NCBI GenBank assembly: GCA_028551475.1
Contig: CM052358.1
Span: 4,094,501 to 4,158,500, forward strand
From: Casuarina equisetifolia
Lineage: Eukaryota; Streptophyta; Magnoliopsida; Fagales; Casuarinaceae
Length of the DNA: 64,000 bases
Direction: 5' to 3'
Every line of letters starts with the position of its first letter. Positions within the stretch are counted from its first letter, which is position 1. The notes under the pieces were generated by a model. It was given only the letters and a program-made list of their open reading frames with translations. It was not told the DNA's origin and did no database searches. The position numbers and the translations under genes are program-made. Positions 12,950 to 25,628 of the stretch are shown here, in pieces.

Positions 12950-13546
12950 CAAGAGTCTTTTGAAATTGCTCTATAGTAAAACTTGGTAGAGGACCAATTG
13001 GATGCATAAGAGTAGGAGAATAAAATAGATCAAGTGATTTACCAACTAGAGTATGTGGGCTGGTTGGGTGGGTTATGGCACCCATAAGTTCACTTGATGA
13101 ATTGTTAATCGAATCAATTATTGCACATAAGGTTGTTGGATTATTTAGAGCTTAATCTAATGTGGCCCAACATGAATTATGCATGGGTCCTAGAACTTCA
13201 GGTGCCAGAATACATAAAAAGAATGTTATCCATAATATTAGGCTTGCCCATACTAAATTGGTGCAAATGGCTTGGTTGGCATTTGCTAATGTAATAAAGA
13301 AGCCATTGCAAGTTTGCTGCAACTCTTAAAGAAAATTGATTTCTTTAAGGCTAATGATAATCTTTTCAATCAAACCATAAAGAAAATTTGAGGTCCCCAC
13401 TCATATTCCAAAGGTTAAGGAAATCTAAAGTGAAGAAAATAAATAGCCAATAAGGTACTCCAACAACCTCCATTCATTCATCTTTCCTCAAGGCAGAAAG
13501 AAAGGAAAAAAAAACATATGTTTCCAATGTAACTACCCAGATACCA

Positions 13547-13814
13547 TGATAAGAAGTAAAAATAAATGTTTTAGGATAGGTTAAAGGTAGCAATTACCTA
13601 ATCCAAGGAAGTAGAAAAGCCAAAATTGTGGAAAGCCAATAGGCTATGATTCTCCAATCCGCAAAATACAAAATGAATGTTCTTACAAGATAATAATCAT
13701 TGGTGGTTATACAAAGAATAAGAAAAATATAAAACCTTAAATATAAAAAATTACAAGTAAGCCATTAGGCTTGGACCCTCATATATCATGTGAACTGCAC
13801 CTATATGCCTAATA
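13547..13814 (-). repeat. 5' LTR of the copia element
   Basis: Pairs with 7081-7353 and abuts the primer-binding site at 13533-13546, which fixes its inner end and the minus orientation of the element. Confidence 0.75.
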
Positions 13815-14542
13815 TAATTCAAATTCTCTTTGTGTAATTCAAACAAATATTGTAAATCTCTCGTAAACGTGAAAGAAATTGTTTCATTTTGTTGATTAAA
13901 GTGAGGATTCATTTGAAACAATAAAGGAGGAAGTTTTAAGGGTTTGGTTAGAAAACTTTAACTTGTAACTCTTAGGTTTAAGTTGTGAAAATAAGAATGG
14001 GGAAAAGGTTATTATGTCAATTTGAATCTTAATTTCTATTCTTGTAGAGAAATTGGTTGTGTAACCAAGAGACTGTAAATTTCTTTTTAACTCTAGTTGA
14101 ATTTTAAAGAGAGAGAGAGAGTTATAACTATCTTGGTTAGATAACACTAAATGTAGATTCTAATTATTAGGCTAAACCATTTAAATTTGTTTATGTTTGT
14201 TTCTCTTACTCTACTATTAGAAATCTTTGTGAAGTCCCACCAACTTAATGGTAAGAATATAAGAAAATATCATGTGATTTATCTATTTTCCTTGTCATAT
14301 GAGCTATTCGCATCAAATGGAGATTGTCGTGTGACTAAATTGGTAATAAGATAGTCATTCAATGAAAAGCTAAAAAGAAAGAAAACAGAAAAAGATTTTA
14401 AATATGCTCTCTAACATGTTAAGACATCTTAACCATCCTTTGAAATAGCTCCGTTATAAATGTAAATGTAGACATGTTTAACTTAAATTCACCATTGACA
14501 TGAGAAGGTTTAACAACTAGTCATAAAGGACACAATATAAGT

Positions 14543-16821
14543 TCACAAGATAACTCTAGGTGACACAACAATAGGACTCTTTACCCTATATTTCCTAGTA
14601 CTATCAACCCAAGGCAACTCACCACTCGAAACTACCTTATTCTTGTCACCTCTATATGTAATAATGATGTTGTAAGATTGTCGCTCGTACTTACTTTGGA
14701 ACATTAATATCATGGGTGAGACTTTAACTATGGTGTTGTGCAGTGAAACCACCATTGCCTTGTAAGTTACAACACCTTCACCAACATTGGTCACAGTCCT
14801 ATGAAATTCATCAACAATCAATGTTTTTTTATCATCATAGAAGAAGATGAATGATGGGTAATTAAGATCAAAAGATGGCTTGATGCAATTACACTTGGTG
14901 ATGGTGAAGACTTGCTTCTCACTAAAGATTGAACACAACATATCTATAAAATCTTGGGGAGTTGCATCGTAAACCAAACCTAGATCAAGTGCTTAGGTAG
15001 GATTAATTTGACCCACTCCCATGGCAAAAGGTGAAGCAAGATCCCCATAATAACCATAGTCTTGAATTGGATTAAGAGTATTATCCAATGTGTTTGCGGT
15101 AGTAATTATGGCAAATTTAATGGCAGCTATGCTCCATCTTGGATGAGCAACTTTTAAAAATGCCACGACACCAGCAACATGAGAGGTAGCCAAAGATGTT
15201 CCTGAGTTTATGATGTAGCTACTATATAAACTTTTTCCTAATCTTGTTTTAGTCACTGGTAAGGTTGGAACCCAAGCAGCCAAAACTAATGACCCAAGTG
15301 CCATTATGTTTGGCTTTAAAATATGTTGAAAGTTAGTTGATGGACCTCTAGAAATGTAAGAAGCCAAAGTCGGTGCTGGCTTTATATTTGTGAAGGATTG
15401 TTTGAAATTCATGGTGATTGTTAATGAAATGTTGTTCTCTATATAAGACATCACTATTCTCGCTTGTTCTAGGCTAATCACAATGCAAGGGCAAGCAAAT
15501 TCATCAAATTCTATTAATCTAGGATGATCATAGATAAGAATTACCCTAATTGCACTTGATTCAACTATAGAATCAATTTGATATTCAACATTTCCAGGAT
15601 TACACATGATAATCCCATGGGGGACATCCTCAAGGTTTTGTGAGCTACACGATGAGAGATTGCTCACATGGACCAATGGTAAGTTTTGTAATAGGACATC
15701 ACCTAGGAACATAGACCATCCAACAATAGTCACTCCATTTCCTAGAGTCAATGATCCAGCAAACCATCGATCAACAGTGCTTGCCGCCACACTCAGAACC
15801 CATGGATAACTAGTGGATATAGTTCCTAATGCAGGTCCACGATTTCCTACTACAACCATAAACACTATGCCTTTCTCCATATCTGTGAATGTTGCTTTTG
15901 CAACAACATCATTATACAAAGGAACTGTTATACTATCTACGGAGAAGTTAATCACATCCACACCATCAATAATAGCTTGTTCTATGCTAGCAATAACATC
16001 AGATTCAAAACTTCCCTCATTCCATATGACTTTGTAAATAGTTAATCTTGCATGTGGTGTAACACCAATAGTTGTTCCTTTAGCATAACCAAAATACGAT
16101 ACTTCATGAACATAATTACCTGCTACTATGGAGGCAACTTGAGTCCTATGCCCTACATCATCCCTAGCAGAGTCTTTGCTATGAATTAGGCCTTTGTCCA
16201 TAGCTTTTTTCATACCTTTATTAAAGTATCTCGCTCCTATAATCTTAGAATTACACATGGAGGAATTAAAATCTTCTCCCCCTTCACATGAACCTTTCCA
16301 TTTCATTGGAACTTCAATTGACATACCATTACTATTAAAACTTGGACTTTCAGGCCACACACCACTATCCAAAATGGCAATGATGATACATTGCCATAGT
16401 TTGAGACTTTCCATGGACCATTAGCAACATTGAAGGAAAGAAAATTATAAGTGTGAGTGGTTTGAAATGTTACACTGGTGTCAATGTGAGCTGAGATGAA
16501 CCTTAGGGACTTTTGTAAAGCTTCAACTTCATTTGGAGTTAAAACAGCACAAAAACCATAAAACACATTATCATAAGTATATGAAATATAGGGATAGGCT
16601 TGATGGCTATCCAATAAGGTAGGATTTGAAAATTTAAAAGAATTAATAATGTACAAGTACCAACTGTGATGAGTGGTAAATACTATGGCCATTTGGGACT
16701 TGTCCATTTGAATAATGTATGAGGATCTCTTTATGGACAATGCTTTCACACAAAACATTAAGAAGACCCACATGAAAAAGAGAAAGAATTGAAGTAGAAC
16801 CCTTTTGGCTTGATACTCCAT
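14543..16821 (-). pseudogene. Subtilisin-like serine protease (subtilase), unit A, broken
   Basis: Resembles an intron-less secreted plant subtilase. It starts MEYQAKRVLLQFFLFFMWVF, a signal-peptide-like stretch, and continues with an I9-type propeptide (SYIIQMDKSQM). The catalytic Asp lies in IIAILDSGVWPESPSF, the His in DDVGHRTQVAS, the oxyanion Asn in VVVGNRGPA and the Ser in NSGTSLATSHVAG. A C-terminal Fn3-like part contains TVTNVGEG. Two breaks are visible: a frameshift near 16380-16410, just before the Asp motif, and an in-frame TAA near 14993-14995 where CAA is expected before ALDLGLVYDA. The His motif is also altered: GHRTQ replaces the usual GHGTH. Two lesions plus an odd motif argue for a pseudogene, though sequencing error cannot be ruled out for either one. 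Confidence 0.85.
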
Positions 16822-17027
16822 GTTGTCCCTAAGCCCTAAAGTATGTGTGAATTATTGTTTGCCATCAAACATATGTTATATAGAGTTTAGAAAGAATTAA
16901 GAAATATAGGAAAAGTTACGACCTCAATATGTTAATGTTTAAGCTAGTTTACTTCATAATAGTCAAGAAATCATTATTAATGTATGGTAAAGACTCTTTG
17001 CAAGCTTAAGAAGAGAAAAAGAAAGAG

Positions 17028-18150
17028 AGAATGACTCATTATAAGGGCAAGTAGTATCTTTATCACAATAGGATAAGCAAAAAAGAATTTAACTTCTCTT
17101 ATGAATCTATTTTATTCATGAAGTGATACCTTTATAATTAAATTTTGTACTTATTCCACTAAAATTTTGCACATTAAAGATATTATGTCATGAAAAGATG
17201 TTTACTTAAACTAAAGAATTTTAGCCTCTTAACTATGCCTATCATTATTCTTAGGACATTTAAAATTAAATTTTAAGAAAATGTACTTAGATGATTCTAT
17301 TCTTTTAATATTTGATAATTTCATTGTCTTATCCAACGTTTAAAGGATCATGGTGAAATCAATGACTTTTAAAAAGAAAGAAAGAGTAAGAAAGGAACTT
17401 GATTGAGAAAGGGAGATGAACTATAATGGTAAGTACTATTTTTTTTCACAGCAACATAAGGCAAAATAGAAATCAAAATCTTGCATATACAAATTCTATT
17501 CTTGAAGTAATAACTTAGTAATTAAAATTTGGACTTATTCTACTAATCTTTGGCACATTAACCATATTATGTCATTAAAAGATTTTGACTTCAATTAAAG
17601 GATATCAGCCTCTTAACTCTGCCTATCTTTATTCTTAGGACATTTAAAATCAAATTTTAAGGAAAGGTAATTAGATGATTCTAATATTTTAGTATTTGAT
17701 AAAGTCATTATCCCATCCAATTTTTGAAGGGTCATGGTGAAATTGATGACTTCTAAAAAGAGAGAAAGAGTAAGAAAGGAATTTGTTAGAGAAAGGGAGA
17801 TGAATTACAATGGTAAGTACTATTCTTTTCATAGTAATATAAGGAAAAATAGAAATTAAATTTTCTTATAAACCTATTGTATCCTTGAAGCAATATCTTA
17901 GTAATTGAATTTTGGACTTATTCCATCAACCTTTTGCACGACCCTATTATGTGATGAAAAGATGTTAACTTGAATTAAAGCATATTAGTCTCTTATCAAT
18001 ATATATCATTATTCTTAAGACATTTAAAATCAAATTTTTTGGAAATGTACTTAAATGATTCTATTCTTTTAGTATTTGATAAAGTCATTGTCTCATCTAA
18101 CTTTTGAAATATCACAGTGAAATCAGTGACTTCTAAAGTAACAATCTTTG
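17028..18150. repeat. Tandem repeat of about 380 bp, three copies, upstream of the unit A protease
   Basis: Copies start near 17028, 17412 and 17794. Each contains a TAGTATC/TACTATT-type start, a CTTATTC-ACTAA-TTTTGCACATTA segment, TTATGTCATGAAAAGATGTT, a CTTAGGACATTTAAAATCAAATTTT segment and an end with ATGACTTTTAAAAAGA. Unit B has two copies at 28134-28870, and single diverged copies occur near 19640-20160, 23085-23400 and 30680-31070. No coding potential is seen. Confidence 0.75.
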
Positions 18151-18784
18151 ACTTATGAAAGGGACTAAGCAACAATCATGACCCATTCTACAAAATTTCA
18201 CTAAAATGAAATATTACCTTCAAGGCCATTGATGATATAACCAAGTAAATATCCTATTTTTAAATAACTGAAATTCATAACCATCGTTGTACTCTATGAT
18301 TCCAAGAAGATAACAGTTGTTAGTAATTTCCTAAATCCATATTTTTATTCACACCCTTTGAAAGGTTGTAGACAATATGTATTGGTGCATTGTAACATTT
18401 AATTGAGTAAAGCAAATTGGAGTAGTCTTCAATTGCTTTTGTGTGGTATTTTGTTATGACAATCTAGATTCTACCTTGACACTTAGGTTCTTTGAATAGA
18501 ATATATTTGATAATCTAAATCCATAAATATATGAATGCTCATGTTTGATTAATTTAAATCTTACAAGCTCTCTAAAACATAAAATTTACTTTGTTCATTT
18601 ATCTAGTTTTAAAATTCTATCAAAAGTATTTCAATTTTCTATGACTAGAAAAAAAATTAGATTTTCTATAAGAAGAAGTAGCTTAAAGTTTAACATTTAT
18701 CTATGATTTTTCATTAACAGTAACTTTATGGAGACACTTTAGTATCAACAACTTTTTATTAATTTTTCTGTATGCCCAAATCAC

Positions 18785-18965
18785 AAAAAGAATAAAAATA
18801 AAAAGGTAGCATGTTCTAATAATTTAATATGAAAGGCTTTGTAGAAAAGAAAAGGCCATTAACAACACTATTAGACTTGAGGCATGCAAATTCTTAAAGA
18901 AATTACTTGATGAGACGGATATAAAAATGGCTAAATTAGTGGTAAAAATGGCATTCTATAGGCCA
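18785..18965. repeat. Dispersed repeat shared with 29520-29690 and 44470-44640
   Basis: A stretch beginning like AGCATGTTCTAATAA and containing AGGCATGC-type and ATATAAA-ATGGC segments. It recurs in unit B and, independently, inside a makorin intron. Class unknown. Confidence 0.5.
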
Positions 18966-19277
18966 TTAGCAACATCAAGTGAGGGAACATTAAAAGTTAG
19001 CTAATAAGTTAAAGGTCATTTTTTAGTTTAAACTTCACCATATAATCTTTCATCTTTAGTATGGGACTCATGGTTTCCAACACTTCCTTACACACCAAAA
19101 GATCATCTTGATACCAATAATTCTAAGAGGAAATGGATTTGTAGTAGGATGTAACTTCGACTTTAATACCATGTTAAAAGGCTTAAACACCTTATGCAAA
19201 GCTAACTTATAAATCAAAAATCCTTTTTTAATTTAAATTTCAATTTAGTATTGCTATGAGACTCGTGATTTCCAACA

Positions 19278-19560
19278 ATAAGTGTGAGTGGTTTCAAATG
19301 TGACATTTGTGTCATTGTTTAATAAGTTGGAATTGAAAATTTTGGGGAATTGATAGTGGCCAAGTACCAATTCCGAACTTTAAAAAAAAAAAAAAATAGC
19401 AATTGTGATGAGTGGTAAATAACCTAAACATGTGGAACCTTTCCATCTAAGTAATGTATGACGACCTATTGAAGGATAATGTTTTAATAAAAAAGTAACG
19501 ACTACAAAAAAAAAGAGGGGAAGTTTGAAGTATATCGCTTTTGATATGATATTCCACGTT
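19278..19560 (-). pseudogene. Subtilase N-terminal relic, unit A
   Basis: Matches the first part of the unit A protease (about 16445-16821) in the same orientation. Shared features are AAGTGTGAGTGGTTT, TGTGATGAGTGGTAAATA and a GATATTCCACGTTGTCC end corresponding to the start-codon region (here CCACG rather than CCATG). Most of the gene is missing. It shows there were at least two protease copies before the larger block was duplicated. Confidence 0.6.
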
Positions 19561-20921
19561 GTCCTTGTGCATGAAGGAATTTGCAGGGATGAAATTTATC
19601 TACACAACCAAACCTATGTAGAATAAACTTTAGAAAACGTTAAAAATTATTGGTAAATTCGAGGTCCTACCTTCTTGATGTTTAAACTAGTTTGCTTCCT
19701 ATCAATCATTATATTCGTATGAATAGATGATAAAGAGGTCTCATGTTCAACATCTAACTCCCCCTACCCCATTTACCTTTGAAAAAAAATCACATTGTAA
19801 ATTAGAAGTAAAAATAGTATCCTTTTCATAACATAGACAAAAAGGAAATTTAACTCACTCATAAATTTATTATATTCTTAAACTAATATCTTAGTGGTCA
19901 AATTTTGTATTATTTCGTTATTCTTATGTGTGTCAATTGCACTATGTCATGAAAAGTTAATGGCTTGAATTAAAGTATATAGCCCTTTTATAAATACGAT
20001 TTTCAACTTATCATCATTCTAAGGATATTTACAATCCAAATTTGAGGAAATGTATTTCAATGATTCTATTCCTTTAGCATAGAATAAAGTCGATGGCTCA
20101 TCTAATATACGAAGGATAAATGGTGTCAATGACTTCTACAGAAAAAAAAAAAAAAAAAGCTATGACTTAGGACTGGAATTAATCAGCAATTTCAACTCCT
20201 ATGTGAGAAAATTTTATCTTCAAAACCACTAATGTTCCAACATCAATGCCATAGCAAAAATTGGCTTCAAAAACTAAAGTTCCTTTTGAAGATTGTAATA
20301 TAGGACCTCAATGATGTAGCAAACTATAATAATTTTCTTGAGACGAGATTGTCTTTTTGAATCCAAAATTTAGAAGGTTGTTGACAGTATACTTAATTAG
20401 GTGGAAATTCTTATGAGTTGAATGATTTGGAGCAACCCTTAGTTATTTTTGCGTGGTGTTTGATCATAAAGACTAAGATTATCCGTTGACATCCAAGTTC
20501 CTGAAAACATGAACATTTTCGATAATCTAAACGCCAATATATTTAAATCCACGTTTGGTGTGTACACAATTGCAGATCTGATTGTGTTTGTAATATAAAT
20601 AATTCACATCTATAGCTATATTAGTTCTAAAAATTCTGTCAAAATTAATTTAATGTTTCCACATGTTATTAATTGGGGGGTTAGAATCAGGTCAAGTAAA
20701 TGTAGCAAAGGATATTCTGTTTTTCAAAAATAATTAAAGTTTAACGACTTGGCCAAATCTCGAGAAAAAATTGACTGTATGTAGCAGAAGTGAGTGAACT
20801 AGATGTACATCAATCACAATTTATCTCCAATTTGATATTAGATTCCTTAACCAAGGGGAACGTCTATAGATTGGTAATTTGTTATGTGCTCAACCAAATA
20901 GCCGAAAACATGAACAAGCCC

Positions 20922-20962
20922 ACGTCGGAGGGATGGATAACTGGAGGAAAACGTACATATAT
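20922..20962 (+). promoter_or_regulatory. snRNA-type promoter module (USE plus TATA), unit A
   Basis: CCCACGTCG, one base off the core CCCACATCG of the plant upstream sequence element, is followed about 30 bases later by a CATATATTA TATA-like box. Plant U-snRNA and some Pol III RNA genes use this pair. No known small RNA is recognised downstream. The same module with a perfect core lies at 31808-31852. Confidence 0.35.
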
Positions 20963-20970
20963 TACATTTG

Positions 20971-21255
20971 AAACGCCAAGGTTCACCAAGTTTGGTCTTT
21001 TGCCAATGAAAGACTAGCCCATTGTGGGATTGGGTTGGAATACACAAATCTCAGGCCCACCTCTTTTCAAAAGGCCTCATTGAAGGGAGGGGTTATCCAA
21101 ACTTATCCATGCTTATAAAGTACAGAAGCATTAGTTCTTTCCAATAGGTTACATCTGAAGTATGCACCTGTCTGTTAGGTCGGGTACCATTTCGTAAGCT
21201 TATTGCAAATTGATATCCATCAAAAATTTGAAAGAAAAGAAAAACAAATTTTTCC
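20971..21255. other. Unique spacer between the duplicated blocks in unit A
   Basis: This 285-bp stretch has no counterpart in unit B, where TERT exons 9-12 (31858-36159) stand instead. No gene or known RNA was recognised. Confidence 0.5.
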
Positions 21256-23075
21256 CTGAAATGAAAACAACAAAACTATTATATTTTCCTTAAGAAGAAG
21301 CAAGAGGCAATTGAATTAAACACACGGAATATGCATTACATCATTCAGTTCTACAATGAGCTCTCCCATCTAAGCTCCCTTTGCCCAGCCCAAGAAAAAT
21401 GGTTTACATACTAGCAGATTTTTATTTCGAGAAGTATCTAGGTGTGCACATACTACACACATAGTATTAAATGAATGGAAGCCCGAGCAAGGTGTAAACT
21501 TAAATATGGGCATGGTCAATATCCAACAACTTCACACAACTAAGACGGCTCATAAATGTCCAAATGCTGACCTCAAAAATGGTGCTAGATTTGCCACTAC
21601 CCCGCCCATCAAAATCCTGGAACAGCACAATGCTTATCCAATAATCTTAAATGTTGGCAACACCGAGCCCTGTGTATGAGACTTTTAAGCGACTTAACAA
21701 GTGAGTGGTACCTGTAGAACCAAAACTAAGCAAGGGAGCAAAAGCACAACAAATTAAGAAATTTAATTTTAAAAAAGTTCAAAAAACAAAAAACGAGTGT
21801 ATTGACTGACTACAATATAAATCGCCCTAGCATGATTGTAAAAGTCCATTTTCCCCCCGAACTTTATATTTCTGTAACATGTTTTGTACATCTTTGCCCT
21901 AAAGCGAGTACAAGTTCTCCCTATTTCTACTTGTAATCATCATTTCAATCCAGTGTCTCGTCCAAAGAGGAAACCAGTTGATAATGGCTGTAAGACTCTG
22001 GTACAAAGAGATTTCATGGCCCTATCATACTCTCTATTGACCATAACTATTTTCAGTGCCTTTAAGTTGCAATGCCCTTAAACTATTTAGAGAACCCCCA
22101 CAATTAGTATACAAATGGAAGAGCCCCATCTTGTACATAGAAAACCTATTCTATCTAGCAAAGTAGCTAGAACTATGCATCAGATATTTGACAGTGATCA
22201 GAAATTCGGACCAAACTGAAACTATTATGCATAATAATCACCAAAAAAGGAAATGATTGTGACTTAGCAACCACCTAATCCCAATAAGTATCACGCAAAT
22301 TAAAGAGTACTCTAGAATGAATTCATTGATTGTGCAACTCACGGGCATGCAGATCTGATGGGACAAAAGCTACTGTTCTGGAGGGACGCCACTGACTGAA
22401 CACTTACATTCACTTCGGATAAGCCAGAGATACAACATGCAAGCAACTGTTCACTAGGGAGATTGGGCTTCAGAGAGTTGGGATATATGGTAATTATTGA
22501 GGTAAGAGAACCTCAATATATATTAGTGTCTCTCTGACGAATAAAATAAGGCAAAAAAAAAGATGCATAGTTCTGCAGATGGCACAACATATTTGGAATA
22601 AAATGGATACATGTGGCATTGAAGACCAAAGTATAGTATATCAATGATGTCTAACTCATTGAGCAGTAAGCAAGGTCCGTTGACAACAAAAACTGGAGCA
22701 ACTCTAAAATGACAAGATGAATTAGCTAGATAAATGTTTGTAACAGAACTAAACGATACGATGCTGTGGAAAAACAGATGAAGTTCATTTGAAGTCTTAA
22801 AGCATTGATTGCCTGCTAATATAAGCCCCTTTGGCACCAGCCTGGGAATGAGAAGCTTGCATGCCCAAAAACAAGATTTTGCCACCGCACCTGCAGAAGC
22901 CACAATAGACTAGCACAGAACATGAAACATTGCATCAAAAAGAAATCAAAACTTTCAACTGTGAGCGAAATGACGTTATTTTGTTCTTCTTGATATGCAC
23001 ATATGTCAACCAAATGTTAGTTTGTTGGCAATGCAGAATATTTCAGGACTCAGAAATCAACAACGCTTTACCGCG
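21256..23075 (-). pseudogene. TERT fragment: exons 6-8 and introns
   Basis: Matches 36160-37955 of the TERT gene in the same orientation. Included are an exon 8-like region near 21590-21712, an exon 7-like region near 22340-22486 and an exon 6-like region near 22740-22890. Exons 1-5 and 9-12 are absent. The fragment starts exactly where TERT intron 8 meets exon 9, and ends within TERT intron 5. The exon 7 acceptor is lost (ACCAT where the gene has CCAG). It cannot make telomerase, though transcription is possible. Confidence 0.85.
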
Positions 23076-23084
23076 CCAGGGTAA

Positions 23085-23590
23085 ATTTTTTTCTTATAAA
23101 TTTTTTCTGTTCTTGAACTAATGTCTCGGTGGTCAAATTGTTCATTATTTCCTTATTCTTTTGAGCATTAGCCACGTTATATCATGAATAGATATTGTCT
23201 CGAATTACATTATATGACCCTCTTATAAAGATAATCTTCAACTTATCATCATTCTTAGGATGCTTACGATTAAAATTTGGGGAAATGTAGTCCATGATTC
23301 TATTCCTTCAGCGTTAAATAAAGTTGATGGCCCATCCAACATTTGAAGGATCAGAGTGGTGTTAATGGCCTTTATAGAAATAGGCTATAACTTAAGATTG
23401 GGTCTAAGCAGCAATTTCATCCCTAATGCACAAAATTAATCAAGAGTAGTATAAAAAGTGAGAAAAATGTTACCTTCAAAGGAATTGATGTAACAACTAA
23501 GTAAAACTCCTCTTTTAAAACTAGTTCAATCTGGTAATTGCATTATTGGGACTCGATGATATAATAAGTTATAGTGATTTATTGATATAA
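23085..23590. repeat. Third copy of the protease flanking repeat
   Basis: Resembles 19850-20350 and 30780-31290 with shared GGTCAAATTTT-like, CAACTTATCATCATTCTTAGGAT and ATAAAGT-GATGGC segments. It suggests remains of a further duplicated unit between A and B. Confidence 0.6.
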
Positions 23591-23599
23591 GTTTTTTTT

Positions 23600-24320
23600 T
23601 AAATCCTAAATTTAGAAGTTATCCTTTAAGATGAATGAGTTTTCTTTACCACCTTTAATACTTAGAGTAGATTATTAATGGATACAATAGAGATTCATCC
23701 AAAATGTATTTGTCCAATGAAAAAGTGAGGATAGACTCATAAAACTACTTTTTAATTTATTTTAATTTTTTTTATATGATTTAACTATCAATACTTTTTC
23801 AAATTTAGCTTTTTTGGGGAACTGCTATCAATTTTTTTGTTTTAAATAAGTTTCCACAAGTTCCTAAAAAGGAATATGAGTCATAATAATATGTTAGATA
23901 CATTAATTTTGATGCCAAGAAATGATTGTAAAACATGCTTGAAAAAAATCTTATTTGGAGTTCAATATATGCATCTATATCTCTAGATAAATGATTGCTT
24001 GGAACATATATCACTCTCAAATTTGATATGTCAAAAGCACACTCAAATCATAAATTTTAAAATTAAATACATGAATATGCATATAAATATGAATATTTAT
24101 ACAATTGCTTAAATCTTACACTTATTATAATACATTTTCATGTTGTGACACTGGCTCTTACGACAAATGTTAAAGGTGCCTTACGAAATTCTGCGCACCA
24201 TTTTACTGACATCTCTTTCTTGCTTTTTGATACCAAACTTGGAATGAAACGACCTTTGCAAAGATTTGAATGAAGCCTTCCATTTCGCCAAAATGGCAAA
24301 CCCAATCGTAAAGCTCTGAA
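23600..24320. repeat. Left block of the segmental duplication, unit B (partner 6080-6840)
   Basis: Non-coding and similar to 6080-6840 in the same orientation. It places the start of unit B upstream of the second protease. Confidence 0.7.
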
Positions 24321-25284
24321 GTCAACAATCTTATAATCAATAAGTCGAGTTCAACGATGAGCATGCATTGCTTAAGACCTCTTAATTTCAAGTTCAATAT
24401 CCCAAAAGTGTGTGACTTATGCACATGTCATGAAAAAAGACTTATCCCAGCTGTTTGAAGGGATGCATTCGATATGAAATCCAACCAGCAGCCAAGATTT
24501 CGACTCCGGACCAAAAAGATACTGAACTGTCAGAAAGTTCACGCATCAAAGAAAATTTTACTGTTTTTGTTAGAAAATCCTGACTTCTACTCTTGGGCTT
24601 GGGTTAAGAAATTGTGTGAAAGAGGTTATTGCGTGGAAGGGCATGGGTTTGAGTATCAATTTCTCTGGTGTAATAGAGAGATTTTGAATCTCTTGTTATT
24701 GCCATTTTATTTTATTTTTACAAAAATAAATAAATAAATAAAAATAAGAAGAAGAAGCTCTAACCAATTTGGTTAATTTTAGTGTTTCCTTTCTCTTACT
24801 CCATTGTTCTACTTTATAGTTAATTTAGGTTCTATTTCACTTCAAATTACGATTTTCCAGACACTAATTTACTGCATTCCCTTTATATATAATAAATTTA
24901 TTCAAATATGTTAACTGATACACTATGAGTAAATACGTGTGTGCGGTCGATTCTCTTGCCTAATACATCTAGAGTTTAAATATCTCCATAGGCACAAAAT
25001 ACCCCACAAAAACCAAAAATTTTAAATCAGTTAGTTGCTTACTTCAAAGTCTAATTCTAATTCAAACTTCTTTGTAGGCGTATCTTTTACTATGACTCTA
25101 CCATCAACAATTTTGCAAGTGCAACTTCAACTAAGACTGTTTATCAATCTTTTTTATTCTTTAAAAAAAAAATCAAAACAAAAATCTGAACGTATTTTTC
25201 AAAATCTTTGCTAAACAATTCAATAAAATAAGCCAAAGATAATAGAAGTAGTGCAAACTAGTTATAACTACTTAACCTGTTTAA
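24321..25284. other. Spacer upstream of the unit B protease block
   Basis: AT-rich. A possible tRNA-derived SINE-like stretch lies near 24600-24750, with a GGGTTTGAGTATC B-box-like motif and an A/T-rich tail with TAAA repeats. The evidence is weak, and no gene is seen. Confidence 0.3.
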
Positions 25285-25628
25285 AATCTTTGTGAAGTCC
25301 TACAAACTTGATATGAGAACAAAAGAAAATATGCAAAGTTCTTAATTTTCAATTGATCTTCCCATTGTGTTGAATTTATCTAGTTTACTGGTTGCCATAC
25401 AAGCGACATGCATCAAATGAAGATTGTCATGCAACTAAGTTGGTAGTAAGATAGTCATTTCAATGAGAATAAAGAATGATAGCCAACTAAATGAAAAGCC
25501 AAAAAGAAAGAAAAAGAAAGATTTTAAATATGCTATCTAACATGTTAAAATATCAGTAGACATGTTTAATTTAAATTACCTCTAGCATAAAAAGGTTGAC
25601 AAACAATCATAGAAAATACAATACAAGC

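Larger units (their letters stand above)
7081..13814 (-). mobile_element. Old Ty1-copia LTR retrotransposon, broken, interrupted by a foldback element
   Basis: Two related direct repeats bound the element: 7081-7353 (3' LTR) and 13547-13814 (5' LTR), about 270 bp each. Inside the 5' LTR, at 13533-13546, is a primer-binding site beginning TGGTATC, as for initiator Met-tRNA. Beside the 3' LTR is a purine-rich tract near 7354-7363. On the minus strand, copia-type integrase (about 9450-9770) and reverse transcriptase (about 8080-8440, with an NAFFHGDLLDEVYM-like motif) lie in copia order. Much of the gag-side region is not recognisable. It is clearly a fossil with many breaks. The LTRs differ at many positions by eye, suggesting an old insertion. 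Bases 9772-12949 are a later insert. Confidence 0.85.
14220..20970. repeat. Segmental duplication, unit A (partner 25285-31857)
   Basis: Covers the unit A protease pseudogene, its upstream repeats, a second protease relic and a promoter-like module. Each has a counterpart in the same order and strand in 25285-31857. The left edge is near the shared AAATCTTTGTGAAGTCC. The right edge is near the shared TGGAGGAAAACGTACATAT. Homology is diffuse with many small gaps, so the event is not recent. Confidence 0.8.

Noticed and set aside
13896-14147. 83-codon minus frame beside the copia element
   Set aside because: Low-complexity Ser/Leu/Lys composition in AT-rich flank.
20960-21240. A telomerase RNA gene next to TERT, suggested by the USE/TATA module
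   Set aside because: Plant telomerase RNA genes do use such promoters, but no CTAAACCC-type template lies downstream of either module, so there is no support.
22523-22903. 126-codon minus frame as a stand-alone gene
   Set aside because: It is the exon 6 region and intron of the TERT fragment read through.
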